7,768 bases of DNA from Gemmatimonas phototrophica (GCA_945870175.1 CAMBRJ010000120.1:1-7768), one strand, 5' to 3'; positions 1 through 5,968 are shown, counted from the stretch's first letter. The notes: a model not told the origin generated them from the sequence alone. Numbers and translations are program-made.

Positions 1-363
1 CCGCGCGATTACCTCGGCCAGGCTGTTGGTGCCCGTGAGATCCACCGACCGCAGCGTCTGGGCCAGCCCACTGAAGTGCGCGTGGGCATCGACCATGCCC
101 GGAATCACCGTGCGTCCACCGGCGTCGACGACGCGGGTGTTGGGGCCACGGAGTACGGCGGCCTCTCGCTGCGAGCCCACGAAGGCAATGCGCCCATCGC
201 GCACCGCGAACGCTTCCACCAGCGGACGGGCGTCGTCGGCCGTGTAGACGCGGGCGTTGGTGACGATCAGGTCAGCCGGCGCCTTGGGGGCAGCGGTTTG
301 CGCCAAGAGACCAAATGGCGCCGCGAGTACAGCGGCGCCAAGGAGAGTGCGGAAAGCGATCAT
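1..363 (-). CDS. Exported amidohydrolase, N-terminal part (YtcJ-like, cut by window edge)
   Basis: This frame opens at ATG 363 and stays open for 121 codons to the window edge, so only the N-terminus is visible. Residues 1-22 (MIAFRTLLGAAVLAAPFGLL, then AQ) form a signal peptide with a likely cleavage near LLAQ, so the enzyme should act in the periplasm or envelope. The mature part begins with the beta-sandwich typical of composite-domain amidohydrolases (DLIVTNARVYTADD at 31-44, then VRDGRIAFVG at 54-63). It continues with TVIPGMVDAHAHF (85-97), where His94 and His96 form the HxH metal-binding motif. The family (Amidohydro_3, YtcJ-like) hydrolyses C-N bonds in amides or cyclic ureides using one or two metal ions. 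The substrate cannot be told from this fragment. No good Shine-Dalgarno sequence is visible. The start was chosen because it gives a complete signal peptide. A terminator hairpin ends only 20 bases upstream of the start. Confidence is high for the family and low for the substrate. Confidence 0.88.
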   Translation of the reverse strand, partial: MIAFRTLLGAAVLAAPFGLLAQTAAPKAPADLIVTNARVYTADDARPLVEAFAVRDGRIAFVGSQREAAVLRGPNTRVVDAGGRTVIPGMVDAHAHFSGLAQTLRSVDLTGTNSLAEVIAR

Positions 364-383
364 TGAGCCGGGGTAAGAGGGTC

Positions 384-429
384 AGAAAAAGAGTAACGCG
401 GGGCAACCGTGATGGTCACCCCGCGTTAC
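384..429 (-). terminator. Intrinsic terminator after the fasciclin gene
   Basis: Perfect 11-bp arms, GTAACGCGGGG at 393-403 and CCCCGCGTTAC at 419-429, enclose a 15-base loop that can pair further (ACC with GGT). Read on the minus strand, the stem is followed at once by TCTTTTTCTG. This is a textbook Rho-independent terminator lying 44 bases past the fasciclin stop codon. It also sits just upstream of the amidohydrolase start, so an attenuator role for that gene is possible. The U-tract is on the minus side only. Confidence 0.85.
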
Positions 430-472
430 GCCGTACTCCTTACCCCGTACTGCCTACGTCGCAGTTACCGAG

Positions 473-961
473 TTACTTGGCCGGCGGCAGGATCACCGCG
501 TCGATCACGTGAATCACGCCGTTCTTGGCGATGATGTCCGTCTTGACGATGTGCGCCTGGTTGATCATCGGCACGCCGCCCATCACGGTGATCTTCGCTT
601 CCTGGCCTTCCACCGTCTTGGCACCCTTGCCCGCGAGCTTGAGCGCGTCGGCCGCCATCACCTTACCGGCGACGACATGATACAGCAGCACGTTCTTGAG
701 CGCGGCCTTGTCCTTGCCCAGCGCGGCCAACGTCGCGGCCGGGACCTTCGCGAAGGCCTCGTCCGTCGGGGCGAACACCGTGAACGGGCCCGGGCCCTTG
801 AGCGTCTCGATCAGGCCAGCGTCCGTGAGGAGCTTGGCGAGCGTCTTGAACGAACCGGCAGCCACCGCCGTCTCGACGATGTCCTTGTCCTGCGCCTGCA
901 CGATCGACGGGGCGGCCACGGCGAACATGGCACCAGCAACCAGCATGGACAGCTTACGCAT
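473..961 (-). CDS. Secreted fasciclin (FAS1) domain protein
   Basis: The product has 162 residues and is essentially one FAS1 domain behind a signal peptide. Residues 1-23 (MRKLSMLVAGAMFAVAAPSI, then VQA) end in an Ala-X-Ala-like cleavage site before QDKD. The FAS1 domain covers about 26-160. Its H1 motif is FTVFAPTDEAF (60-70), followed by the conserved YH pair (94-95), and its H2 motif is NGVIHVIDAVILP (147-159). FAS1 proteins act in adhesion or matrix interactions outside the cytoplasm. Bacterial single-domain versions are common and their partners are mostly unknown. ATG 961 is preferred over an in-frame TTG at 976 because GGAG (971-974) lies nine bases upstream and because the signal peptide then starts with Met-Arg-Lys. 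The gene is flanked by its own terminator and by a spacer of nearly 300 bp, so it is probably transcribed alone. The family call is near certain and the role is unknown. Confidence 0.95.
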   Translation of the reverse strand: MRKLSMLVAGAMFAVAAPSIVQAQDKDIVETAVAAGSFKTLAKLLTDAGLIETLKGPGPFTVFAPTDEAFAKVPAATLAALGKDKAALKNVLLYHVVAGKVMAADALKLAGKGAKTVEGQEAKITVMGGVPMINQAHIVKTDIIAKNGVIHVIDAVILPPAK

Positions 962-1145
962 CAGTGGGAGCTCCAAAATTCAATGACGGTTTTTGTAGGA
1001 CCAACCAGCCCTAACAAGCTCTTGAACACGGGTCGCCCGGTGCCGGTTCCGCGCGCACACAACTGTGACAAACAGGGGTCCGGTCTGGATTGACGGTCCG
1101 AACTTGGTTAACTGCCAAACTGCATAACTGCATAACTGCCAACTC
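962..1145. other. Intergenic leader upstream of the fasciclin gene
   Basis: This stretch has no credible gene and must hold the fasciclin promoter on the minus strand. The best-looking candidates are weak: TTGTTA then TACAAA with only 14 bases between them, close to the start. The rest is low-complexity sequence leading into the octamer repeat and the long inverted repeat. I do not assign a promoter. Confidence 0.4.
1110..1140. repeat. Short tandem repeat of AACTGCAT-like octamers
   Basis: Four consecutive units read AACTGCC, AAACTGCAT, AACTGCAT and AACTGCC, a period of about eight bases. The repeat lies in the spacer next to the long inverted repeat. A similar word mix (GTACT twice, CTGCC, GCAGTTACC) occurs in the spacer after the fasciclin gene at about 430-470. 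This suggests that intergenic DNA in this genome is built from related low-complexity words. Confidence 0.6.
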
Positions 1146-1246
1146 CCTAGGTAGCAGAGGGGGAGGGTATCAGGGAGCAGGAAGCAGCAACGACGCGCGG
1201 TTCACCTGCTTCCTGCCTCCTGATACCCTCCTCCCTGCTTCCTAGG
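1146..1246. repeat. Long imperfect inverted repeat (possible intergenic repeat element or transcription stop)
   Basis: The left arm 1146-1187 and right arm 1206-1246 match over about 41 positions with a few mismatches and one single-base bulge, around an 18-base loop. Both arms begin and end with the same words: CCTAGG at the outer ends (1146-1151, 1241-1246) and CAGGAAGCAG against CTGCTTCCTG at the inner ends. Each arm is strongly purine- or pyrimidine-biased. The right arm starts 14 bases past the YggT stop codon, so as RNA the structure would form a very long hairpin at the 3' end of the proposed operon. No U-tract follows on either strand, so it is not a classic Rho-independent terminator. 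It may block 3' exonucleases, stop transcription, or be a copy of a dispersed palindromic element. Confidence 0.85.
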
Positions 1247-1260
1247 GTGCAGAAAGCCGG

Positions 1261-1857
1261 TTACACGAGAGCGCTAGTAATCACAGACTCCAATATCCCG
1301 AGGCCGAAGTACGCGATCAGCACCGTGATGTCGATCATGCCGATGGTGGGGATCACTTGCCGCAGCGGCGCCAGGAACCATTCGGTGAGCGTGTACGACC
1401 AGCGCCACCACTTGGAGTACGGGCTGCCGCCCACCCAGCTGGAAATCACGCGGGCGAACAGGGCGAGCTTGAGGATGCTGAACGTCCAGCGCACCATCAG
1501 CGCCGCCAGCGACGCGGTGGAGCCGCTCATGTACGCCAGCATCATGAGCTGATCGCGCAGGAAGCCCACGACCGACAGCAGGATGAGTCCGCCGACGACG
1601 ACGGCGGCCAGGGCCCACCAGGGTGCCGCGTACGGCGTGCCGCCGGCGCGCATGATGCGGCGTTCCATGGGGGCGATCAGCCACGGGTCCACCTTGTCGC
1701 GGGTAAAGCGCGCGAAGGGGGAGAAGGGCGAAATCTTGCGGGTGCGCACGCTGTACGACACCACGGCTGCCACGGCGGCAAAGGCACCGGCCACGAAGAC
1801 CGCGGGGCGCAGCACGCCAAGGAGCAGATCGAGAACACCGACGATGGATCCAAGCAT
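1261..1857 (-). CDS. YggT-family integral membrane protein, two-unit form
   Basis: The product has 198 residues and is hydrophobic. Its C-terminal half is a clear YggT unit: RVISSW (136-141), a short loop with SPYSKW (145-150), and TEWFLAPLRQVIP (158-170) with TIGMID (171-176) before a last membrane helix (177-196). The N-terminal half looks like a worn copy of the same unit: a helix at about 8-35, then SPFSPFARF (43-51), DPWLIAPMERR (57-67), a glycine pair, and a helix at about 80-99. E. coli YggT also has two units, so the length is normal for that form. YggT proteins are linked to osmotic or potassium tolerance and, in other lineages, to cell division or photosystem assembly. The exact role is unknown. 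The gene lies 33 bases after the VanZ-like gene and is probably co-transcribed with it. ATG 1857 has no clear Shine-Dalgarno sequence. The usual yggS/proC neighbours are absent here. Confidence 0.9.
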   Translation of the reverse strand: MLGSIVGVLDLLLGVLRPAVFVAGAFAAVAAVVSYSVRTRKISPFSPFARFTRDKVDPWLIAPMERRIMRAGGTPYAAPWWALAAVVVGGLILLSVVGFLRDQLMMLAYMSGSTASLAALMVRWTFSILKLALFARVISSWVGGSPYSKWWRWSYTLTEWFLAPLRQVIPTIGMIDITVLIAYFGLGILESVITSALV

Positions 1858-1890
1858 AGGCGAATGATACTCGCGAGCGACCCGCTTGGC

Positions 1891-3180
1891 TCACTCCGCC
1901 TGGTGCCGAAGCGCGCGCGTCTTCGCCGCGAAGCGCCCCGCCGCCGCGCCTGCTGCCAGCAGCGCCATCATGATCACCCAGTCGCGTGCCCCAATCGGCG
2001 CCACGCCAAAGACGCGAGGCATCGCCGCCGCGCCCACCCACAGCCACAGCATCGCGACGCCCAGCGCGCGCCCACTCCGCGCCGCGGCCTGAACTCCCCA
2101 CCATCCGATCGGCATCATCAGCGCAGCAAGCCAACAGATATGCGCCAAAAGCTCGAAAGTCCCACCAATCGAAAAAACGGTCTGGATCAGCGACCAACCG
2201 ATCACCGGCGTCAGCGGCATCGCCCGCGAGCCCGTGAATGCCGCCGAGGTGGCCGACAGTCGTAGTGTATCCGCCGCGCTCCACGCCTCCAGCACCACCG
2301 GCCGCGGGTCCGTTGCCGACCGCCCGGCGAACACGCCATTCAGCCGCAACGTCGGCATGGTCAGCCCCCAGTCCCAGGCCCGCCGCGTCACCACCAGCTT
2401 CGCCGCGACGTCCTCCTCGCCCACGAACGCCACCGCCGACGAATCGCCGGCGACGTGGAGGAAGGCGATCGGCACCACGAAGCGCTCGACCTCACGGCCG
2501 CGCAGCACGGCCCGCATCGCCACTGCGGCCGGCTCCCGCGATACCGCGATGATTACCGGACCGGTTCCCCGATGCGTCGTGGCGTAGCCGTTTACGGACA
2601 CGCTGTCGGTTAAACCACCGTACCATGCCTGACCGGGAACATGCGGGAACGGACTCGGTGCGTAGCGCGCCACCTGCGCCCCATCCATCCACGGCCGCTC
2701 AAGATCCCCCGACCGCGGCCCCAGCGCCGCACTGGTGAGCGCGAACACCGCCACCACGCCAGCCGCCCACCCCCAAGCCAGTCGCCCCGCGACGCGCCAT
2801 GACGCCGGAAACAGCCACCTCCGCAGCGCCAGCACCCACACCCCCGCCAAGCCACCCAACGCATTCGCCACCACATCGGCCCACGCCGCCGAGCGCGCCG
2901 GCGGAAACCCAATCGACTGCAGCCACTCCACCCCCAGCGAAAACCCCGCCGAAAGCACCACCACCACCCACCACCGCACACCAAGCACGCCCAACGCCAA
3001 CCCAAGCGGCGCAAACAACACCACGTTGCTGATGCCATCGGTCAGCCACAGCCCGCCGCACACCAAACACCACCGCGGCGGCATACTGGCCACGTCGATG
3101 GCCCCATACGGCGCCAGCGTAGCCACCGCGATGAGCACCACACTCGCCGCGAGCGCGACGCGCCAAACCCACCACTCCAT
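1891..3180 (-). CDS. VanZ-like membrane protein with a large central non-membrane domain
   Basis: The product has 429 residues. The N-terminal 120 form a VanZ-like domain with four membrane helices and the expected polar residues: D48, N52 and PLG (58-60) in SNVVLFAPLG, then E85 and Q88, R96-S97, and D102 with N106 in ADVVANALGG. VanZ itself gives low-level teicoplanin resistance, but most family members are of unknown function and this gene should not be read as a resistance gene. After a fifth helix (about 135-152) comes a soluble block (about 155-325) rich in alternating beta-like segments and probably facing the periplasm. Three further helices follow (about 328-420) before a basic tail. 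ATG 3180 is preferred over GTG 3213, which abuts the upstream stop codon. ATG is preceded by a GGTGAG-like site about seven bases away and puts the first helix at the N-terminus. The gene sits between the acyl-CoA dehydrogenase and YggT genes with 33-base gaps. I do not recognise the central block. Confidence 0.82.
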   Translation of the reverse strand: MEWWVWRVALAASVVLIAVATLAPYGAIDVASMPPRWCLVCGGLWLTDGISNVVLFAPLGLALGVLGVRWWVVVVLSAGFSLGVEWLQSIGFPPARSAAWADVVANALGGLAGVWVLALRRWLFPASWRVAGRLAWGWAAGVVAVFALTSAALGPRSGDLERPWMDGAQVARYAPSPFPHVPGQAWYGGLTDSVSVNGYATTHRGTGPVIIAVSREPAAVAMRAVLRGREVERFVVPIAFLHVAGDSSAVAFVGEEDVAAKLVVTRRAWDWGLTMPTLRLNGVFAGRSATDPRPVVLEAWSAADTLRLSATSAAFTGSRAMPLTPVIGWSLIQTVFSIGGTFELLAHICWLAALMMPIGWWGVQAAARSGRALGVAMLWLWVGAAAMPRVFGVAPIGARDWVIMMALLAAGAAAGRFAAKTRALRHQAE

Positions 3181-3202
3181 ACGTCGACTCACCACTCCAT
3201 AC
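3170..3202. repeat. 13-bp direct repeat at the VanZ-like gene start
   Basis: CACCACTCCATAC occurs at 3170-3182 and again at 3190-3202, a period of 20 bases. On the coding strand it reads GTATGGAGTGGTG, and the downstream copy contains the chosen ATG start while the upstream copy lies in the leader. It looks like a small local duplication, and it makes the choice of start codon less certain. Confidence 0.8.
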
Positions 3203-3213
3203 TCACCAACCAC

Positions 3214-4392
3214 CTAGCGGAGAACAGCCTTGGCAATCGTATTCAACTGCATATTGCTCGTCCCCTCGTAAATCGTGCCGATCTTCGCGTCACGATAAAA
3301 CTTCTCCACCGGATACTCGCGCGTATACCCATACCCGCCGAACAGCTCCACGCACAGCGACGTCACGCGTTCGGCCATCTGCGACGAGTACAACTTCGCC
3401 ATCGCCCCTTCACGTGCGATGTCCTGGCCCGCGTCCTTCAAGCGCGCCGCGTTGTACACCATGAGTCGCGCGGCCTCGAGCTCGGTCGCCGCCTGCGCCA
3501 CCTGAAACTGAATGCCCTGAAACTCGGCCAGCGCTTTGCCGAACTGCTTGCGCTCTTTCAAATGCGCGACCGCCGCGGTGAGCGCACCCTGCGCCACGCC
3601 AATCATCTGCGCGCCAATACCAATGCGCCCTTCGTTCAGCGTTTCGATGGCGATCTTGTAGCCGGTGCCGACCTCGCCCAACACATTCGCATCGCTCACG
3701 AACGTGTTCTCGAAGTGCAGCGACGTCGTGCTCGACGCGCAGAGGCCCAGCTTGTGCTCCTTCTTGCCCACCGAGAAGCCGGCTGCGCCGCGCTCCACGA
3801 TGAACGCCGTGATGCCCTTGTAGCCCATGTCGGGGCGCGTGTTCGCGAACACCACGAACACATCGGCTTCACCACCGTTCGTGATCCACGCCTTCGATCC
3901 GTTCAGCGTCCAACCGCCGTCTGCTTTTTCAGCACGTGTGGACAAGCCGAACGCGTCCGACCCCGAGCCCGGCTCCGACAACGCATACGCGCCGATCGTG
4001 CCCGCCGTCATGCGCGGCAGAATACGCGCGCGCTGTTCGGCGTTGCCGTAGCGGTACAGTGGGTAGTTCACGAGCGTGTTCTGCACGTCCACCTGGATGG
4101 CCGCCGAGGCGTCTACCTTGCTCAGCTCTTCCACCGCGATGGCCACCATCATGAGCGATCCGCCGGCGCCACCGAACTCGTCGGGCAGTTCGATGCCCAT
4201 GAGTCCAAGTTCCACGAACTTCGCCGTGAGTGCGGGGTCGATCTTTCCGGCGTCCTCCATTGCACGCACGCGCGGTCGCACCTCCGACTCGGCCAGATCG
4301 GCCACGGCAGCGCGGAACAGCTCCTCCTCCTCGGAGAACATCGTGAGGGGAGCGCGGGTGAGGTCGGAAGAAGACGGAGCAGTCATCGCCAT
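3214..4392 (-). CDS. Acyl-CoA dehydrogenase, short/branched-chain type
   Basis: The product is a full-length 392-residue FAD enzyme that makes the first alpha-beta double bond of an acyl-CoA and passes electrons to ETF. All three family domains are present. The N-terminal helical domain (about 18-130) is followed by the middle beta domain, which begins with signature ALSEPGSGSD (137-146) and includes the FAD-side WITNGG (169-174). The C-terminal helical domain contains QFGKALAEFQGIQ (283-295), the FGGYGYTREYPVEKFYRD signature (351-368) and IGTIYEGTSN (371-380). The catalytic base is Glu376, the position used by short-chain and short/branched-chain enzymes rather than the alternative site of isovaleryl-CoA dehydrogenase. 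NEGRIGIGAQMIGVAQG (253-269) is very like the vertebrate short/branched-chain enzyme, so 2-methylbutyryl- or butyryl-CoA are sensible substrates (inference). ATG 4392 has only a distant AAGGA. ATG 4386 or 4341 (Met18) are alternatives. It is first in a likely operon with the VanZ-like and YggT genes. No ETF genes are adjacent. Confidence 0.96.
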   Translation of the reverse strand: MAMTAPSSSDLTRAPLTMFSEEEELFRAAVADLAESEVRPRVRAMEDAGKIDPALTAKFVELGLMGIELPDEFGGAGGSLMMVAIAVEELSKVDASAAIQVDVQNTLVNYPLYRYGNAEQRARILPRMTAGTIGAYALSEPGSGSDAFGLSTRAEKADGGWTLNGSKAWITNGGEADVFVVFANTRPDMGYKGITAFIVERGAAGFSVGKKEHKLGLCASSTTSLHFENTFVSDANVLGEVGTGYKIAIETLNEGRIGIGAQMIGVAQGALTAAVAHLKERKQFGKALAEFQGIQFQVAQAATELEAARLMVYNAARLKDAGQDIAREGAMAKLYSSQMAERVTSLCVELFGGYGYTREYPVEKFYRDAKIGTIYEGTSNMQLNTIAKAVLR

Positions 4393-4438
4393 CGGGGTGT
4401 GGGGAGTGGTCCTTGGGATTTAAGGAGCGAGACAGCGA
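4393..4438. promoter_or_regulatory. 46-bp divergent spacer with the EEP ribosome binding site
   Basis: This short spacer separates two divergent genes. AAGGAG (4422-4427) is a good ribosome binding site 11 bases before ATG 4439. On the minus strand, TTAAAT (4418-4423) could be a -10 box for the acyl-CoA dehydrogenase gene, but no matching -35 is visible. The plus-strand promoter has no room here and probably lies inside the dehydrogenase gene's 5' end. Confidence 0.4.
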
Positions 4439-5470
4439 ATGAGAAGCGGTAAAACCAGCCGCGTGATTACGGTTGTTGTGGTCGGCTACGCGCTCGGCAT
4501 GGCGCTCGTTGCCGTGGCCGTGGCGATGGCCGGCGACAGCAACGCGCTCGGCATGCTGCTGTTGTTCGGTCCACGGTGGCTGCTGGTGTTTCCGTGGGCC
4601 CTGTTGGTGCCGCTCTCGCTCGCGGCGCGCCGGTGGGTGACGGCCACTGCGATCGTGGGCAGTGTGGTCACGCTGTTCCAGGCAAGCGGCTTCGAAATTC
4701 CGAGCCTAAATTCGCGACGAAGCGCGATGGGGAGTGGAGCAGGGGCTGGCAAGGCGTTGCGGGTCGTCACGTACAACACCGATCGCGCGGCCACGCTGGC
4801 GCCACGCATAGTCACCGACCTGCTGGCGTGGGATGCCGATGTGATCGTGATGCAGGACTGCGCGCCCGAGGTGGCCGCGGCGATGCGGGCCGCGCGCACG
4901 AGATATCAGCTGTTCCGCGAATCCGAGTTCTGCATCGCCGCGCGTTTGCCGATGCGATCACCGGTGCAGCTGCACGGCTCACGCAACCAAGGGCGGGCCG
5001 TGCTGTTCAGCGTGGAGTGGCAGGGCGCGCCTATCCGCATCGGGACGGTGCATTTGCCGAGTCCACGGACCGCGTTGTGGGCCGCGCGGCGGGGGAGCGG
5101 CGATCTGCTCGAGGAGAGTGTGCAGCAGCGGGCCGTGGCCTCGGGGGCGATCGCCGCCTGGATGCGGGAGGGTGAGCGTGGCCCCATCGTGGTGGCGGGC
5201 GACTTCAACCTACCAGTGGAGTCGCAGGCGCTGCGCCGCGACTGGAGATGGCTGCGCAACGCCTTCAGCGACGCCGGGTGGGGCTTTGGGCATACGATGT
5301 TCGCCGGCCGGCACCGGGTGCGGATCGACCATGTGCTGGTGTCGCGGGAGTTCACGGTACGCGGTGCCCGCGTGTTGAGGGGCTTCCCGTCGGAGCATCA
5401 GCCGGTGGTGGCGGAGCTTGAAATCATGCGACGGTCGCGGAAACCGTCAGTACCGAAGAAACAGGAGTGA
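4439..5470 (+). CDS. Membrane-anchored endonuclease/exonuclease/phosphatase (EEP) superfamily protein
   Basis: The product has 343 residues. Three N-terminal membrane helices (about 9-31, 37-60 and 65-83) precede an EEP fold (about 105-328) that should face the periplasm. The superfamily includes AP endonucleases, DNase I, and sphingomyelin and inositol-phosphate phosphatases. Visible active-site landmarks are Asn113 in VVTYNTD (109-115), His205 in GTVHLPS (202-208), Asp255 and Asn257 in VAGDFNLP (252-259), the Asp297-His298 pair in RIDHVL (295-300) and the final His320 in SEHQPV (318-323). The usual metal-binding Glu of the QE motif is replaced by Asp140 (IVMQD, 136-140). Glu144 follows closely, and the change may weaken or alter metal binding. 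The start at ATG 4439 is supported by AAGGAG. The C-terminus is basic (KPSVPKKQE). It is the first plus-strand gene after a divergent spacer and is followed by a toxin-antitoxin module that is probably separate. The family is certain, but the substrate (lipid headgroup, nucleic acid or other phosphodiester) is unknown. Confidence 0.93.
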   Translation: MRSGKTSRVITVVVVGYALGMALVAVAVAMAGDSNALGMLLLFGPRWLLVFPWALLVPLSLAARRWVTATAIVGSVVTLFQASGFEIPSLNSRRSAMGSGAGAGKALRVVTYNTDRAATLAPRIVTDLLAWDADVIVMQDCAPEVAAAMRAARTRYQLFRESEFCIAARLPMRSPVQLHGSRNQGRAVLFSVEWQGAPIRIGTVHLPSPRTALWAARRGSGDLLEESVQQRAVASGAIAAWMREGERGPIVVAGDFNLPVESQALRRDWRWLRNAFSDAGWGFGHTMFAGRHRVRIDHVLVSREFTVRGARVLRGFPSEHQPVVAELEIMRRSRKPSVPKKQE

Positions 5471-5493
5471 ACGTGATTGAAACGATAAATCTA

Positions 5494-5565
5494 CGTAAGA
5501 AGTACGAGACTGTTGCGTAGTTCTTTCGAAATATATAGTTTACTCAGGGCAGTAGGCTGTTCGAA
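5494..5565 (+). promoter_or_regulatory. Candidate operator/promoter region of the toxin-antitoxin module
   Basis: The spacer 5471-5587 is AT-richer than its surroundings. AAGAAGTACG (5497-5506) and CGTAGTTCTT (5516-5525) form an imperfect inverted repeat with nine of ten bases paired around a 9-base loop, with two more outer pairs after a mismatch. A TATATA/TATAGT stretch (5532-5539) could be a -10 box, with TTGCGT (5513-5518) as a weak -35 at a short 15-base spacing. TTCGAA occurs twice (5525-5530 and 5560-5565), 35 bp apart. An autoregulating DNA-binding antitoxin would be expected to bind such symmetric sites. The inverted repeat followed by TTCTTTC could instead be a weak terminator for the EEP gene. 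Confidence 0.4.
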
Positions 5566-5587
5566 CCATCCTGGAGAGAAAGCGTCC

Positions 5588-5968
5588 ATGTCGAACACAA
5601 AAACGCCGATGAATCGCCTGGACACCAGCGTGACGGATGCGCTCACGATCCAAAAAGCACAGCGACTGATGGCGCGCCTTCAGGTAGGCAACGCCGACCT
5701 CTATCGCTACGCGCTTGATGCGCTCGACTGGTGCGTGCGCCAGCGCCAAGAGGGCCGCCAGATCGCGAGTCTGGGGCCGACGGCGATGGTCCGTGAACTG
5801 TCGGCCCCGTACCTCGAGGCCGCGACACTCGACGATCGGGTGGTGCTGCTCGACGGCGCGGCGTTCGACCAGATCGTTTCCCTAAACGCTGCGCATACAA
5901 CGCCGTCGGACGAGCTTCGGGCGCTCATGGAAGAGGCCCGGGAGCGCGCTGCCGCAGCGGTGCGCTAG
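5588..5968 (+). CDS. Antitoxin of a GNAT toxin-antitoxin module, atypical DUF1778/TacA-like
   Basis: The product has 126 residues and is encoded directly before a TacT-like toxin. The C-terminal third (about 84-114, RVVLLDGAAFDQIV, then PSDELRALM) resembles the tail by which DUF1778/TacA antitoxins wrap around and block their GNAT toxin. The N-terminal part is not the usual DUF1778 ribbon-helix-helix. It has a short strand-like stretch (8-15) and two helices around LMARLQVGNADLYRYALDAL (27-46), then WCVRQRQEGRQIASLG (48-63), which resembles a different class of ribbon-helix-helix regulators. A linker (64-83) joins the parts. Classic TacA proteins are usually around 90-100 residues, so this one is longer. 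ATG 5588 follows GGAGAG (5573-5578) at a suitable distance. A longer reading from TTG 5513 was not used because it would translate the promoter region. It probably represses its own operon and neutralises the toxin. The pairing is well supported by position, and the domain split is inference. Confidence 0.75.
   Translation: MSNTKTPMNRLDTSVTDALTIQKAQRLMARLQVGNADLYRYALDALDWCVRQRQEGRQIASLGPTAMVRELSAPYLEAATLDDRVVLLDGAAFDQIVSLNAAHTTPSDELRALMEEARERAAAAVR

Noticed and set aside
1025..1050. ECF-type promoter on the minus strand (GGAACC then CGTGTT)
   Set aside because: Only 14 bases separate the two boxes, shorter than usual for ECF sigma factors, and the -10 part is a poor match.
1274..2284. Long open frame of 336 codons on the minus strand, and a 302-codon frame at 1357-2265 on the plus strand
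   Set aside because: Both overlap the YggT and VanZ-like genes in other frames and give Arg/Gly/His-rich low-complexity translations typical of shadows in GC-rich DNA. No domain is visible.
1891..3180. Glycopeptide resistance gene
   Set aside because: Only the VanZ-like domain is shared. There are no other van genes, and the architecture differs from VanZ itself.
3170..3202. Attachment site or insertion target duplication from the 13-bp direct repeat
   Set aside because: The copies are only 7 bases apart with nothing inserted between them, so a small local duplication explains them better.
3562..4452. Plus-strand frame of 296 codons opposite the acyl-CoA dehydrogenase gene
   Set aside because: It is an antisense shadow of a complete, well-conserved enzyme gene, and its Arg/His-rich product resembles no family.
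5513..5587. N-terminal extension of the antitoxin from TTG 5513
   Set aside because: It would translate the AT-rich promoter-like spacer. ATG 5588 has a ribosome binding site and a better N-terminus.
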